From an uncultured Eggerthella sp. (lineage in GTDB: Bacteria; Actinomycetota; Coriobacteriia; Coriobacteriales; Eggerthellaceae): a DNA stretch of 13,280 nt. Positions 1 through 7,250 of this stretch are shown piece after piece (positions within the stretch are counted from its first letter, which is position 1; every line of letters starts with the position of its first letter). The DNA is taken from positions 1 through 13,280 of the forward strand of contig URVA01000034.1 in the NCBI GenBank assembly GCA_900551155.1, in the 5' to 3' direction. Under the pieces are notes generated by a model that was given only the letters and a program-made list of their open reading frames with translations, ran no database searches and was not told where the DNA came from. The translations under genes were made by a program, and so were the position numbers.

Positions 1-1
1 T

Positions 2-454
2 GCGGGCTTTATTCTGCGCTATATTGTCCCTGAAAACGACCATGTCCTTGAAGAAAAATTAAATGCCATTGGGTATGGATTTTTAATTCCTTTATTCTTC
101 GTAGTTTCTGGCGCCAAAATTGAAGTTACTGCAGTATTGAACCAGCCACTCCTTTTAATTGGATTTATTGCGATGCTTCTCTTAGTTCGTGCGGTACCTA
201 TTTTTATTGCATTGCGCACCGACAAGACGCCCGAAGTCAAAGCGTTTGGTTGGCGTAACCAAGTTACCGTTTCTCTTTACTGCACAACCGCTCTTCCTCT
301 TATCGTTGCAGTCACTTCGGTTGCCGTGAGTGCGGGCGCTATGTCTTCATCGCTAGCTTCGGTTTTAGTTTCCGCAGGAGCATTGACCGTGCTCGTCATG
401 CCGCTTTTAGCCTTACTGACCTATCAAGAAAGCAAGGATTCCTCACATCAGTAG
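2..454 (+). CDS. Cation:proton antiporter (Kef/NhaP-type), C-terminal part
   Basis: This is the 3' end of a gene cut by the window edge; 150 residues and the stop are visible. The reading frame is open from base 2. The protein is very hydrophobic, with about four membrane segments. It carries the stretch LNAIGYGFLIPLFFVVSGAK (visible residues 21-40), which is typical of the late transmembrane helices of the Na+/H+ exchanger domain of CPA2 antiporters (KefB/NapA-like). Known family role: exchange of H+ for Na+ or K+ across the cytoplasmic membrane in pH and ion homeostasis. No TrkA-N (RCK) domain follows; the protein ends in a short hydrophilic tail (TYQESKDSSHQ), so it is the short form. Ion specificity cannot be read from this fragment. 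No clear terminator follows; the next gene begins 279 bases downstream with its own strong ribosome binding site. Confidence 0.85.
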   Translation, partial: AGFILRYIVPENDHVLEEKLNAIGYGFLIPLFFVVSGAKIEVTAVLNQPLLLIGFIAMLLLVRAVPIFIALRTDKTPEVKAFGWRNQVTVSLYCTTALPLIVAVTSVAVSAGAMSSSLASVLVSAGALTVLVMPLLALLTYQESKDSSHQ

Positions 455-720
455 ATGCTTTTCTTATGCGGTTTCTCGTTTTTTGGATTCTTCTCAAAAT
501 AGTTTAGATCCTTTTCTGCGGTGATTTGAAAACTCAGGGCGGCCATTCCCTACCACACTGCTGCATATCACATTATTGACCGCAATTATTCTCGATGGGG
601 AAGATCTTACATCTTGAAAGAATTCATCGCTAAGAGCAACGAGTTTCTTACGTTCTTCTTCCCTCGTTTTTACATCGCCTCTCTAGGATTGTTTCTGGCT
701 TTCCAGATCACGATGTAAAC

Positions 721-728
721 AAAGGAGG
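721..728 (+). promoter_or_regulatory. Ribosome binding site of the metallophosphoesterase gene
   Basis: AAAGGAGG lies 5 bases before the ATG at 734, a near-perfect match to the anti-Shine-Dalgarno sequence, and fixes the start. No convincing -35/-10 pair was found in 455-720. A TTGACC at 576-581 has no matching -10 at the normal spacing. Confidence 0.8.
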
Positions 729-733
729 AATCA

Positions 734-3700
734 ATGAGCCACTTGCTTGGGCGCCTTAAAGCCTACACGCTCAAAACTGCGTGCTTGTGCGCAGCACTCA
801 CCCTTGCACTCTCCGGCACCCCTGCTATAGCCTTTGCAGCAAATGCAGAAGCACAAAGCACTTCCAACGCCGAAGAAATGACGCAAGAAAAAATCGACGA
901 GGCCAATAATGCCTACGACTCCGCTGCCACCAAGCTTACCTTTATCAGCATGTCCGATACCGAATTTGGCGGAGGAGAAGAAGGAACCGATACGACCGAA
1001 GCATCATACAACGAAAAGAATTACCGTCTTAAAGCCGTTGCCGATTGGGCGGCAAGCCACAATTTCGACGTCCAAGCAGTTCTAGATAACGGCGATGTAG
1101 TAGGTGCCAACAGCCCCGAGATGAATGCCTGGAACAATAGTGACAAAACCGACATTCATGCATCACGCGCAGGCGGTTGGTACTGTGCAGTAGAGCGATC
1201 GCTCTCCGAAAATTTCCCTGATGCAACCATGCTACTCGCCAGTGGAAACCATGATATTCCGACTCTATTCGGAACCGTAATGGATATCAATCACAAAGAC
1301 GACGAAAAATGGTTCTACCCTGACGCCGAAACTGGCAAAGGCAATATTCATATCAAGATCAACGGATATGACTTTATTTCTCTTGATTACTGGGACTATA
1401 CCGACTTCCTAAAGACAACCCTTGAAGAAATCTCAAGTACCCCTGATTATGACCCCACCAAACCAATCTTCATTCAAACTCATAGCGGATACGCCAACAC
1501 CTCTCTTGGCGGCCCCTTTCATGCCAACTACGACATCGCTAATTCAGCTGCGCCTGGATATCTACAGGATCTCTTAAAGGATTATCCCCAGGCATTTGTA
1601 GGATCTGCGCACACCCACTTTTCTGTAGAGCCCGAAACAAGCATTTACCAAAAGGACTTCACCTTTTTCGAAAATGGTTCGATGAACTACATCTATCAGG
1701 ATGGTCCGTGTATTGATTCGGGATATTTTAATGGCGGACAAGGCGACAGAACCGAAGGCTCCCTTACCCCTTATGAGGCAACATGCAACTTTATTTCCGT
1801 ACTCGAAGACGGTTCTACCGTAATTCGTCGCTACGATATGACTCACAATCGTTGGATTGGGATGCCTTGGGTAGTCGACACAACGCTCGGTAAGGAAGGA
1901 TTTACCTACACTGACGAGAATCGCTCCACTATCGCCCCTTGGTGGAAAGATGATACCGAAGTAACCACATCCAACACCACCGAAACCTCTACCACTCTCG
2001 GGTTTTCTCATGCAGCTGATGACCAGCTAGTAAACTACTACGAGATCACCCTGACCGATATCGCAGGCAATCCCGTCAACTACACCACCAAGCAAGTGCC
2101 CTACTTTAGTGAAGGCGGCCAGGTAAGTGTGAGCGGTTCATTCAAAGCTTACTCTCGCTGGTATATGACTCCCAATACCATGGGATTCGAATTGAGTGGA
2201 CTCCAGCCAGCGAGTTACTACACCGCGTCCATTGTCGCCTATGATGATTTCGAAAACGCTTCCGAGCCCTATACTTACACCTTCCGAACCGAAGGTAGCG
2301 CTACTTTCCCCGAATTACCCAATCAGCCTCAGCTTCCTGAAGGTATTTCTGAAGGGCAATTCTTCAGCATGGATTTCGAAAACAACCTATCCGATAGCAT
2401 TTCTGGTGTAACGGGCAGCGCAAATGGTTCGGTTTCTTTCACTGAAAGCTTTAATGAGGATAACGGAAGCGCAGTATATATACCTGCTGGCGCAAGCAAT
2501 TACGTTGACCTCGGAAACCTTGAAGAATGGAATTTAGGAACCGACAAAAACCTCACCATCAATTTCTGGATCAACGCCGAAGATCTTGGTGGCTACGGTT
2601 CCTTTATTTCGAATAAAAATTGGACGAACTGGTATCGAAGTGGCATTAACGTTGCTCCCGAAGGAAGCAACTCGACCAAGATCGAATTCACTCTTGGTGA
2701 CGACGTATACGACCACGGCTGTTACGCCACCGGCACGGTAGCTAGCTACACCAACGCATGGCACATGATGTCATTTGAAGTGGACCGCGATGCGCAAGAA
2801 GCGCGCACATACTTCGATGGAAACTTAGTGCAGACCACCGACATTTCCGTAATTGGAGATATGACCAGCGGTCTCAATATGCTTCTCGGCGTTGATGGTG
2901 GCAAGCAATATGGCTCCAACGGATTTACTATGGACAATTTAGATATGTGGGATCGCCCCTTGAGTGAAGAGGAAATCGCTTCGCTTTTTGCAGTATCCGA
3001 CCCCTCAAACTCTGCCTCCCTTGATGTTCTTACTCAGGCAATTACTTATTCGCAGGATCTCCTTAAGCAAGAGGAAATCAATAGCGCAAACGGACGCGTA
3101 TATGACGAAGATCTTCATGCAACACTTGAAGTTGCCATTAAAAACGCAACCGCTGTCGCTAACGGAAGCAATCGAGATCTCACGATCGAACAAGCCTACA
3201 CAGAACTTAAAGATGCAGTTGCAAACTTTGAAAATCAGCCTATTTGCTGGAGTGTTACTGCAACCGCAGAACATGGCGTTATTGGCATAGAAGGAACTAC
3301 AAATGATGGATCCTATGTCGTAGAGCAAGGCAATAACGTTGTTTTCTCACTTTCTCCCGACAAGAACTACAGCTTAGACAATGCGCAAATCAGCGTTACC
3401 GCAGGGCTTGATTACGAACTTAGCGAATCACAGCTCACGGTCAAAAATGTCAGTGGACCCGTTAATGTTCATGTCGTATTTTCTGAGGAAAATACGAACA
3501 GTGGAAATGATGGCGGCAATGGAGATAACTCCGGGAATAGCAGCGGAAATAACGGCAACTCTGGAAACAATAATTCCAACAACACCGAAAACAATCCGGC
3601 CGACTCAACCAATACAAGCCCCTCAGACAACACTACTTCCGGCTCTGACGACAAATCTGGTCTTGCTCAAACCAGTGACTTTATTGCACCACTTTTCGTG

Positions 3701-3769
3701 GGAGCGGCAATAGTAGCGGGAAGTGCAGCACTGATTGTAGCTATAGCATGGAGGAAGCTAAGAAACTAA
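734..3769 (+). CDS. Secreted, wall-anchored metallophosphoesterase with LamG and FIVAR-like modules
   Basis: This 1011-residue surface protein starts at an ATG preceded by AAAGGAGG. A signal peptide (residues 1-35 or 1-38, cleavage near AFA/ANA) is followed by a calcineurin-like metallophosphoesterase domain, about 65-370. Its metal motifs are SDTE (74-77), NGD (119-121), GNHD (171-174), H250 and AHTH (292-295). Two deviate from the canonical set: D-x-E replaces D-x-H, and AHTH replaces GHxH. A fibronectin-III-like beta region (about 405-520), a LamG/concanavalin-like domain (about 541-755), a FIVAR-like helical segment (about 760-832) and a small beta repeat domain (about 838-917) follow. 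A Gly/Asn/Ser linker (918-975) leads to LAQTSD (977-982), a hydrophobic helix and a basic tail WRKLRN, a sortase-type signal. The likely role is hydrolysis of a phosphoester on an extracellular or glycan-linked substrate at the wall. The substrate is unknown, and the altered metal site leaves activity uncertain. Confidence 0.85.
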   Translation: MSHLLGRLKAYTLKTACLCAALTLALSGTPAIAFAANAEAQSTSNAEEMTQEKIDEANNAYDSAATKLTFISMSDTEFGGGEEGTDTTEASYNEKNYRLKAVADWAASHNFDVQAVLDNGDVVGANSPEMNAWNNSDKTDIHASRAGGWYCAVERSLSENFPDATMLLASGNHDIPTLFGTVMDINHKDDEKWFYPDAETGKGNIHIKINGYDFISLDYWDYTDFLKTTLEEISSTPDYDPTKPIFIQTHSGYANTSLGGPFHANYDIANSAAPGYLQDLLKDYPQAFVGSAHTHFSVEPETSIYQKDFTFFENGSMNYIYQDGPCIDSGYFNGGQGDRTEGSLTPYEATCNFISVLEDGSTVIRRYDMTHNRWIGMPWVVDTTLGKEGFTYTDENRSTIAPWWKDDTEVTTSNTTETSTTLGFSHAADDQLVNYYEITLTDIAGNPVNYTTKQVPYFSEGGQVSVSGSFKAYSRWYMTPNTMGFELSGLQPASYYTASIVAYDDFENASEPYTYTFRTEGSATFPELPNQPQLPEGISEGQFFSMDFENNLSDSISGVTGSANGSVSFTESFNEDNGSAVYIPAGASNYVDLGNLEEWNLGTDKNLTINFWINAEDLGGYGSFISNKNWTNWYRSGINVAPEGSNSTKIEFTLGDDVYDHGCYATGTVASYTNAWHMMSFEVDRDAQEARTYFDGNLVQTTDISVIGDMTSGLNMLLGVDGGKQYGSNGFTMDNLDMWDRPLSEEEIASLFAVSDPSNSASLDVLTQAITYSQDLLKQEEINSANGRVYDEDLHATLEVAIKNATAVANGSNRDLTIEQAYTELKDAVANFENQPICWSVTATAEHGVIGIEGTTNDGSYVVEQGNNVVFSLSPDKNYSLDNAQISVTAGLDYELSESQLTVKNVSGPVNVHVVFSEENTNSGNDGGNGDNSGNSSGNNGNSGNNNSNNTENNPADSTNTSPSDNTTSGSDDKSGLAQTSDFIAPLFVGAAIVAGSAALIVAIAWRKLRN

Positions 3770-3798
3770 GCTCTTATCTGCAGCATTCTAAGTAAGCC

Positions 3799-3843
3799 GA
3801 GACGGGGATCAGAGCTCCTTGGTGACTCCATTTTTCCCGTCTC
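3799..3843 (+). repeat. Inverted repeat downstream of the metallophosphoesterase gene
   Basis: Perfect 8-bp arms GAGACGGG (3799-3806) and CCCGTCTC (3836-3843) enclose a 29-base loop, 30 bases past the stop codon. No U-run follows on the plus strand, so this is not a textbook intrinsic terminator. It may still form a transcript-end hairpin or a protein site. Confidence 0.45.
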
Positions 3844-3935
3844 ACTTGCATCTATACAATTGTTATAAGAATCAGTTTCAGAAATTTAAAAAAAGTATAC
3901 AAAAAGTAAATAGTTCCCCTCATAGAGCAAAACGC

Positions 3936-3962
3936 GTTCAAATGCTAGGATATGGTTTGAAC
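3936..3962 (+). promoter_or_regulatory. Operator-like inverted repeat upstream of the acyl-CoA dehydrogenase
   Basis: GTTCAAA (3936-3942) and TTTGAAC (3956-3962) form a perfect 7-bp inverted repeat around 13 bases. The spacer holds TGCTAGGAT (3943-3951), which resembles an extended -10 element. A repressor or activator dimer site overlapping the promoter is plausible. No good -35 is visible. A second short palindrome, ACGATGATCGT (3973-3983), lies just downstream, before the AGGAGAGG ribosome binding site. Confidence 0.35.
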
Positions 3963-4027
3963 AGGACGTTCGACGATGATCGTTTTTCTGTTCCATTCGA
4001 TCAAATAATGAGGAGAGGATCGTAATT

Positions 4028-5188
4028 ATGGATTTTCAGCTTACTGACGAACAGGAATTGCTGATTGAAAGCGCACGTGAATATGCTAGCCGCTACTTCA
4101 CTGACGAAGCGGTAAAGCAGGCCTACGAAGTAGACCACCACATCAGCGTAGAAGCAGCTATGGCTTACCGTGAAGCAGGCTTCATGCACCTTGGCCTTCC
4201 TGAGGAAGTTGGTGGCGTTCCAGTAGACAAGCTTACCGAGGTTCTTTTGGTAGAAAAGCTTCATGAGTTCACTGGTGTTACCCTTCCCTTCGTAACCGAC
4301 TTCAATACCATCACTGACGTAATTGACTTCGGCACCAAAGAACAGCAAGAAATGATCATGGATGCTATCGAAAATGTTGAGAGCACCTGCATCGCTTGTT
4401 CTGCAATTTCTGAGCCTGCTGCTGGTTCCGACAACAACGCTATGACTTGCGTTACCAAGAAGCAGCCAGACGGCACTTATATCCTGAATGGTCAGAAGAC
4501 CTGGGTTACCCTTGGTGGCCTTTCTATCTACACCATGGTTGTAGCTAAGGACGAAGATCCTTCTTACGAAAACGACAAGTACTCCTTGTGGCTCATCCCT
4601 AACGATACCCCTGGCTTCACCGTTGCTCACCTTGAAAAGGTTGGCCAGCAGGCAATCCCATTTGTTGACCAGTTCTTCGACAACGTAGTTCTTACTGAGG
4701 ATATGCGTCTTGGCGAACCTGGCATGGGCTGGAAGCTTCTCATGAAGAAGCTCGAGTTCGAACGCTGCTTGGTTGTTGCTTCTTCTCTCGGTCTTGCACA
4801 GGCTGCTTTGAACGACGCTGGTGCTTATGCTTCTGAGCGTATCGCATTCAAGAAGCCAATCGCTCACTTGACCCAGATCCAGGAACACCTCTGCGAGATG
4901 GAAAACATCATCCAAAACGTACGTCTCCGTCTGTATCAGGTAGTAGACATGATTGACCGCGGCGAATCTACTCGTCTTGAATCTGCTCTGCTCAAGGGTT
5001 ATGCATGTAAGGAACTTACCCGCGTAGCTGACATGGCAATGGCTATTTATGCTGCTATTGGTTACACCAAGGAAATTCGCGTTGGCCGCATTTGGGCTGA
5101 CCTCCGTGGTAACGAAATGGGCGGCGGCACCACTGAAGTTATGAACTACATTGCTGGTCGTCAGTTGGTAAAGAAGTACAAGGCATAA
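4028..5188 (+). CDS. Acyl-CoA dehydrogenase, CaiA/isovaleryl-type active site
   Basis: This 386-residue protein has the standard family length. It is an FAD-dependent acyl-CoA dehydrogenase acting on the alpha-beta bond of a CoA thioester with electron-transfer flavoprotein as partner. Visible features: an N-terminal helical domain; the flavin signature AISEPAAGSD (126-135); a mid beta domain; and a C-terminal helical domain from about 235. The usual catalytic Glu in the C-terminal YEGTSE motif is absent (here GGGTTE, 365-370). A Glu in FER (E245) matches the base position used by isovaleryl-CoA dehydrogenase and the conserved HER of CaiA, so an active enzyme with a relocated base is likely. 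Overall the sequence resembles crotonobetainyl-CoA reductase CaiA, which suggests an enoyl-CoA reductase role under anaerobic conditions (inference). The start ATG is preceded by AGGAGAGG. Codons appear strongly biased, suggesting high expression. A strong terminator follows, so it is monocistronic. The substrate is unknown. Confidence 0.9.
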   Translation: MDFQLTDEQELLIESAREYASRYFTDEAVKQAYEVDHHISVEAAMAYREAGFMHLGLPEEVGGVPVDKLTEVLLVEKLHEFTGVTLPFVTDFNTITDVIDFGTKEQQEMIMDAIENVESTCIACSAISEPAAGSDNNAMTCVTKKQPDGTYILNGQKTWVTLGGLSIYTMVVAKDEDPSYENDKYSLWLIPNDTPGFTVAHLEKVGQQAIPFVDQFFDNVVLTEDMRLGEPGMGWKLLMKKLEFERCLVVASSLGLAQAALNDAGAYASERIAFKKPIAHLTQIQEHLCEMENIIQNVRLRLYQVVDMIDRGESTRLESALLKGYACKELTRVADMAMAIYAAIGYTKEIRVGRIWADLRGNEMGGGTTEVMNYIAGRQLVKKYKA

Positions 5189-5223
5189 ATCGCCTTACGT
5201 AACTACTTCTTGTAAAGCGTTTA

Positions 5224-5277
5224 AGTGTAGGACTCTTTCGTAATAGTTTCTTCCTTAGATTAAGATTTTCCTACACT
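5224..5277 (+). repeat. 9-bp inverted repeat in the acyl-CoA dehydrogenase 3' UTR
   Basis: AGTGTAGGA (5224-5232) pairs perfectly with TCCTACACT (5269-5277) across a 36-base loop, just upstream of the terminator. The loop contains the small palindrome CTTA-GAT-TAAG (5254-5264). It may be part of a structured 3' UTR; no protein-binding role can be assigned. Confidence 0.45.
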
Positions 5278-5284
5278 CGCCTAT

Positions 5285-5318
5285 CAAGCTCCTCGATTAT
5301 CGGGGAGCTTGTTTTTTT
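5285..5318 (+). terminator. Intrinsic terminator after the acyl-CoA dehydrogenase
   Basis: CAAGCTCCTCG (5285-5295) pairs with CGGGGAGCTTG (5301-5311) in an 11-bp stem with one G-U pair and a 5-base loop, followed by seven T (5312-5318). This is a canonical rho-independent terminator about 100 bases past the stop, separating the dehydrogenase from the symporter. Confidence 0.93.
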
Positions 5319-5383
5319 GCAGATGTTTGCCGCCAATCGCCTGAACATTTCGCTCGGATTTCCAAGAAATAGCAAACGGAGCG

Positions 5384-5410
5384 CTTTCTCTTTGAACAGA
5401 GAGCTATAAT
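5384..5410 (+). promoter_or_regulatory. Promoter of the SstT-type symporter with overlapping inverted repeat
   Basis: A perfect -10 TATAAT lies at 5405-5410. No good -35 is present at 16-18 bases, which suggests an activator-dependent or otherwise regulated promoter. Immediately upstream, TCTCT (5387-5391) and AGAGA (5398-5402) form an inverted repeat around TTGAAC. The element CTTT-CTCTT-N-GAACAGAGA recurs upstream of the CoA transferase gene. The implied leader is about 100 bases. It contains hairpins CGAAA/TTTCG (5427-5441) and GCGCTTTT/AAAA-T-GCGC (5471-5489), the latter close to the ribosome binding site. Confidence 0.55.
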
Positions 5411-5520
5411 AAGCATTTGCATTTTTCGAAAGCACGTTTCGCTACGTAGTTATGCACTATGTTGCTAAAGGCGCTTTTCTAAAATGCGCTTGTTTCTTAT
5501 CCAATCAAGGAGTCTTGTTT

Positions 5521-6813
5521 ATGAAAGCAATTGTAAACGCCTGGACAAGCTTGAGCCTTATCAAGCGAATTGTCATTGGCCTAATCATCGGTGCCCTTAT
5601 CGGCCTGTTCGGTCCAAAAGACATTATTGTTATCGAACTTCTGGGTACCTTGTTTGTAAACGCATTGAAGGCCGTTGCCCCTCTTTTGGTATTCTTCTTG
5701 GTTATCAATGCGCTCAGCCGCACCAAGTTGCCAAAATCTATGCGCACGGTTATTACGCTTTACGTAATTAGTACCTTATGCGCTGCTATTACCGCTGTTG
5801 TTGCCTCTTACGCCTTCCCTGTCACCCTTACCTTGGCTGATCCGGGTGAGGCAGAAGCTATCCCATCAGACATTGGTGAAGTTCTTATGACTTTGCTGAA
5901 CAACATGGTGGCTAACCCTGTAGACGCACTGGTAAATGCAAACTATCTGGGCATTTTGGTTTGGGCGATTGTTTTGGGTATCGCGATGCGTTACACCTCT
6001 GAAGCAACGCGCGATTTCTTCAGCAATATCTCCCATGCAATTTCCGCAGTTGTACGCTGGGTTATTGCTTGTGCTCCTTTCGGCATTCTGGGCCTTATTT
6101 ATACTTCCGTATCTCAAAATGGTCCTGAAATCTTCATCGAATACGGTCAGCTTCTTGCAATCCTTTTGGGCTGCATGTTCTTTGCGGCTTTGGTGGTAAA
6201 TCCCCTTCTGGTATTCTTGAACATCCGCAAGAACCCTTATCCTTTGGTATTCCGCTGCTTAAAGGACAGCGGTATCACCGCATTCTTCACTCGCAGCTCC
6301 GCTGCTAACATCCCTGTAAACATGGACCTTTGCCGTCGCCTTGGTCTTCATGAAGACACCTACTCTGTTGCTATTCCACTGGGTGCAACGGTAAACATGG
6401 CAGGCGCTGCGGTAACTATTTCTGTTATGACTATGGCAGCTTGCCATACCTTAGGTATTGCAGTTAACCCTGTAACCGCAATCATCTTGTGCATACTTGC
6501 TGCAGTAAGTGCTTGCGGTGCATCGGGCGTTGCTGGTGGTTCTTTGATGCTTATTCCTTTGTGCTGTTCGCTTTTCGGTATCAGCAACGACATCGCAATG
6601 CAGGTTGTAGGTATCGGTTTTGTTATTGGTGTAATTCAAGACTCCGTCGAAACCGCCATCAACTCTTCTTCCGACGCATTGTTCTCCGCTACGGCAGACT
6701 ACAAAGAACGTCGCAAGGCTGGTATCGACTTTAAACCTGGTAAAGATTCTCCTGTGTGGAAAACCGCTGAAACTGAAAAGGTTACTACTGAAACCGCAGC
6801 TGCAAACGAGTAG
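5521..6813 (+). CDS. sstT: Na+/serine-threonine symporter, SstT type
   Basis: This 430-residue cytoplasmic membrane protein of the dicarboxylate/amino acid:cation symporter (DAACS) family takes up serine and threonine with Na+. The sequence follows E. coli SstT closely as I recall it: LLGTLFVNALKAVAPLLV near the N-terminus, NPVDALVNANYLGILVWAIV, then the serine-rich hairpin loop RSSAANIPVN (258-267), GATVNMAGAA (288-297), GASGVAGGS (333-341) and QDSVETAINSSSD (373-385), the substrate and sodium binding regions. The ATG at 5521 is chosen over the in-frame ATG at 5452. AAGGAG lies 8 bases before 5521, and the conserved protein begins there, while the 23 extra residues have no ribosome binding site. 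The gene is a single transcription unit with its own promoter and a terminator at 6954-6983. It lies between an acyl-CoA dehydrogenase and a CoA transferase, so it may feed an amino acid into that route, although the transporter could be unrelated to them. Confidence 0.93.
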   Translation: MKAIVNAWTSLSLIKRIVIGLIIGALIGLFGPKDIIVIELLGTLFVNALKAVAPLLVFFLVINALSRTKLPKSMRTVITLYVISTLCAAITAVVASYAFPVTLTLADPGEAEAIPSDIGEVLMTLLNNMVANPVDALVNANYLGILVWAIVLGIAMRYTSEATRDFFSNISHAISAVVRWVIACAPFGILGLIYTSVSQNGPEIFIEYGQLLAILLGCMFFAALVVNPLLVFLNIRKNPYPLVFRCLKDSGITAFFTRSSAANIPVNMDLCRRLGLHEDTYSVAIPLGATVNMAGAAVTISVMTMAACHTLGIAVNPVTAIILCILAAVSACGASGVAGGSLMLIPLCCSLFGISNDIAMQVVGIGFVIGVIQDSVETAINSSSDALFSATADYKERRKAGIDFKPGKDSPVWKTAETEKVTTETAAANE

Positions 6814-6953
6814 TTTTATTGGTTGAGGTTACTGAGATACCTAAAGTATCTAGGACATCTAGAGGCATCCAACGCCTCCGAAGCTTCAAGACTTCACGAG
6901 CGTTGCCTCCAAGCTTAAAGCTGTTTGTTTGGTATACCGCTTCAAATAACACC
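6814..6953 (+). other. Structured 3' UTR of the symporter gene
   Basis: This 140-base stretch between stop and terminator holds two small hairpins: AGATAC/GTATCT (6835-6840 with 6846-6851) and GAGGC/GCCTC (6862-6866 with 6874-6878). It also holds an imperfect direct repeat, GCCTCCGAAGCTT (6874-6886) and GCCTCCAAGCTT (6905-6916). The GAGGC arm could pair with either GCCTC copy, so alternative folds are possible. No coding potential was judged credible here. Confidence 0.35.
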
Positions 6954-6983
6954 ATAAGAGCCCTTCGGGGCTCTTATTTTTTT
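6954..6983 (+). terminator. Intrinsic terminator after the symporter
   Basis: ATAAGAGCCC (6954-6963), a TTCG tetraloop and GGGCTCTTAT (6968-6977) form a perfect 10-bp stem, followed by further T to 6983. It is a textbook rho-independent terminator with an extra-stable UUCG loop. The 267 bases from here to the next start hold no gene I can support. Confidence 0.95.
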
Positions 6984-7196
6984 GTCTGGTGCTTGTTATT
7001 TCTAAGCGCTGCCTTTGCTTTATCACATTGCTCCAAGCATCGCATCCACTCAACCCCATCAAATCCTGCGCTATTTTTTCAGCAAACGTAAACCCAACTT
7101 ATATCGAGTTCTTTTAAACTAGAGCGTGATGATTTTTAACGTAGAAGCATTAACGCAAAACATAGCTAAACAAATGCTGAAGACGTTTACCAGGAA

Positions 7197-7228
7197 CTTT
7201 TCTCTTCACAGAACAGAGAAATGATATT
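7197..7228 (+). promoter_or_regulatory. Operator/promoter-like element of the CoA transferase gene
   Basis: TTTCTCT (7199-7205) and AGAGAAA (7215-7221) form a perfect 7-bp inverted repeat with a 9-base loop. Within it, CTTTT-CTCTT-N4-GAACAGAGA closely matches the element that abuts the symporter -10. GATATT (7223-7228) is a possible -10, giving a leader of roughly 16 bases before ATG 7251. No good -35 was seen. The match to the symporter upstream region is visible; co-regulation is inferred. Confidence 0.4.
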
Positions 7229-7250
7229 ACATACGTATCTTGGAGGGTTA

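Noticed and set aside
576..604. Promoter with -35 TTGACC upstream of the metallophosphoesterase gene.
   Set aside because: No acceptable -10 at 16-18 bases (GGAAGA).
3819..4025. 68-residue frame upstream of the acyl-CoA dehydrogenase.
   Set aside because: No ribosome binding site, it covers the promoter/palindrome region and has no family resemblance.
4001..4915. 304-residue minus-strand frame opposite the acyl-CoA dehydrogenase.
   Set aside because: Antisense shadow of a strongly codon-biased gene; the protein resembles no known family.
5452..5520. Longer N-terminus for the symporter from the ATG at 5452.
   Set aside because: No ribosome binding site, the 23 extra residues do not resemble the SstT family, and AAGGAG sits correctly before 5521.
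6819..7091. 90-residue plus-strand frame after sstT.
   Set aside because: It runs through a perfect intrinsic terminator (6954-6983), has no ribosome binding site and an odd composition.
7221..7250. CoA transferase start at ATG 7221.
   Set aside because: It overlaps the inverted repeat and possible -10; GGAGGG lies right before ATG 7251 and the ten extra residues are not family-like.
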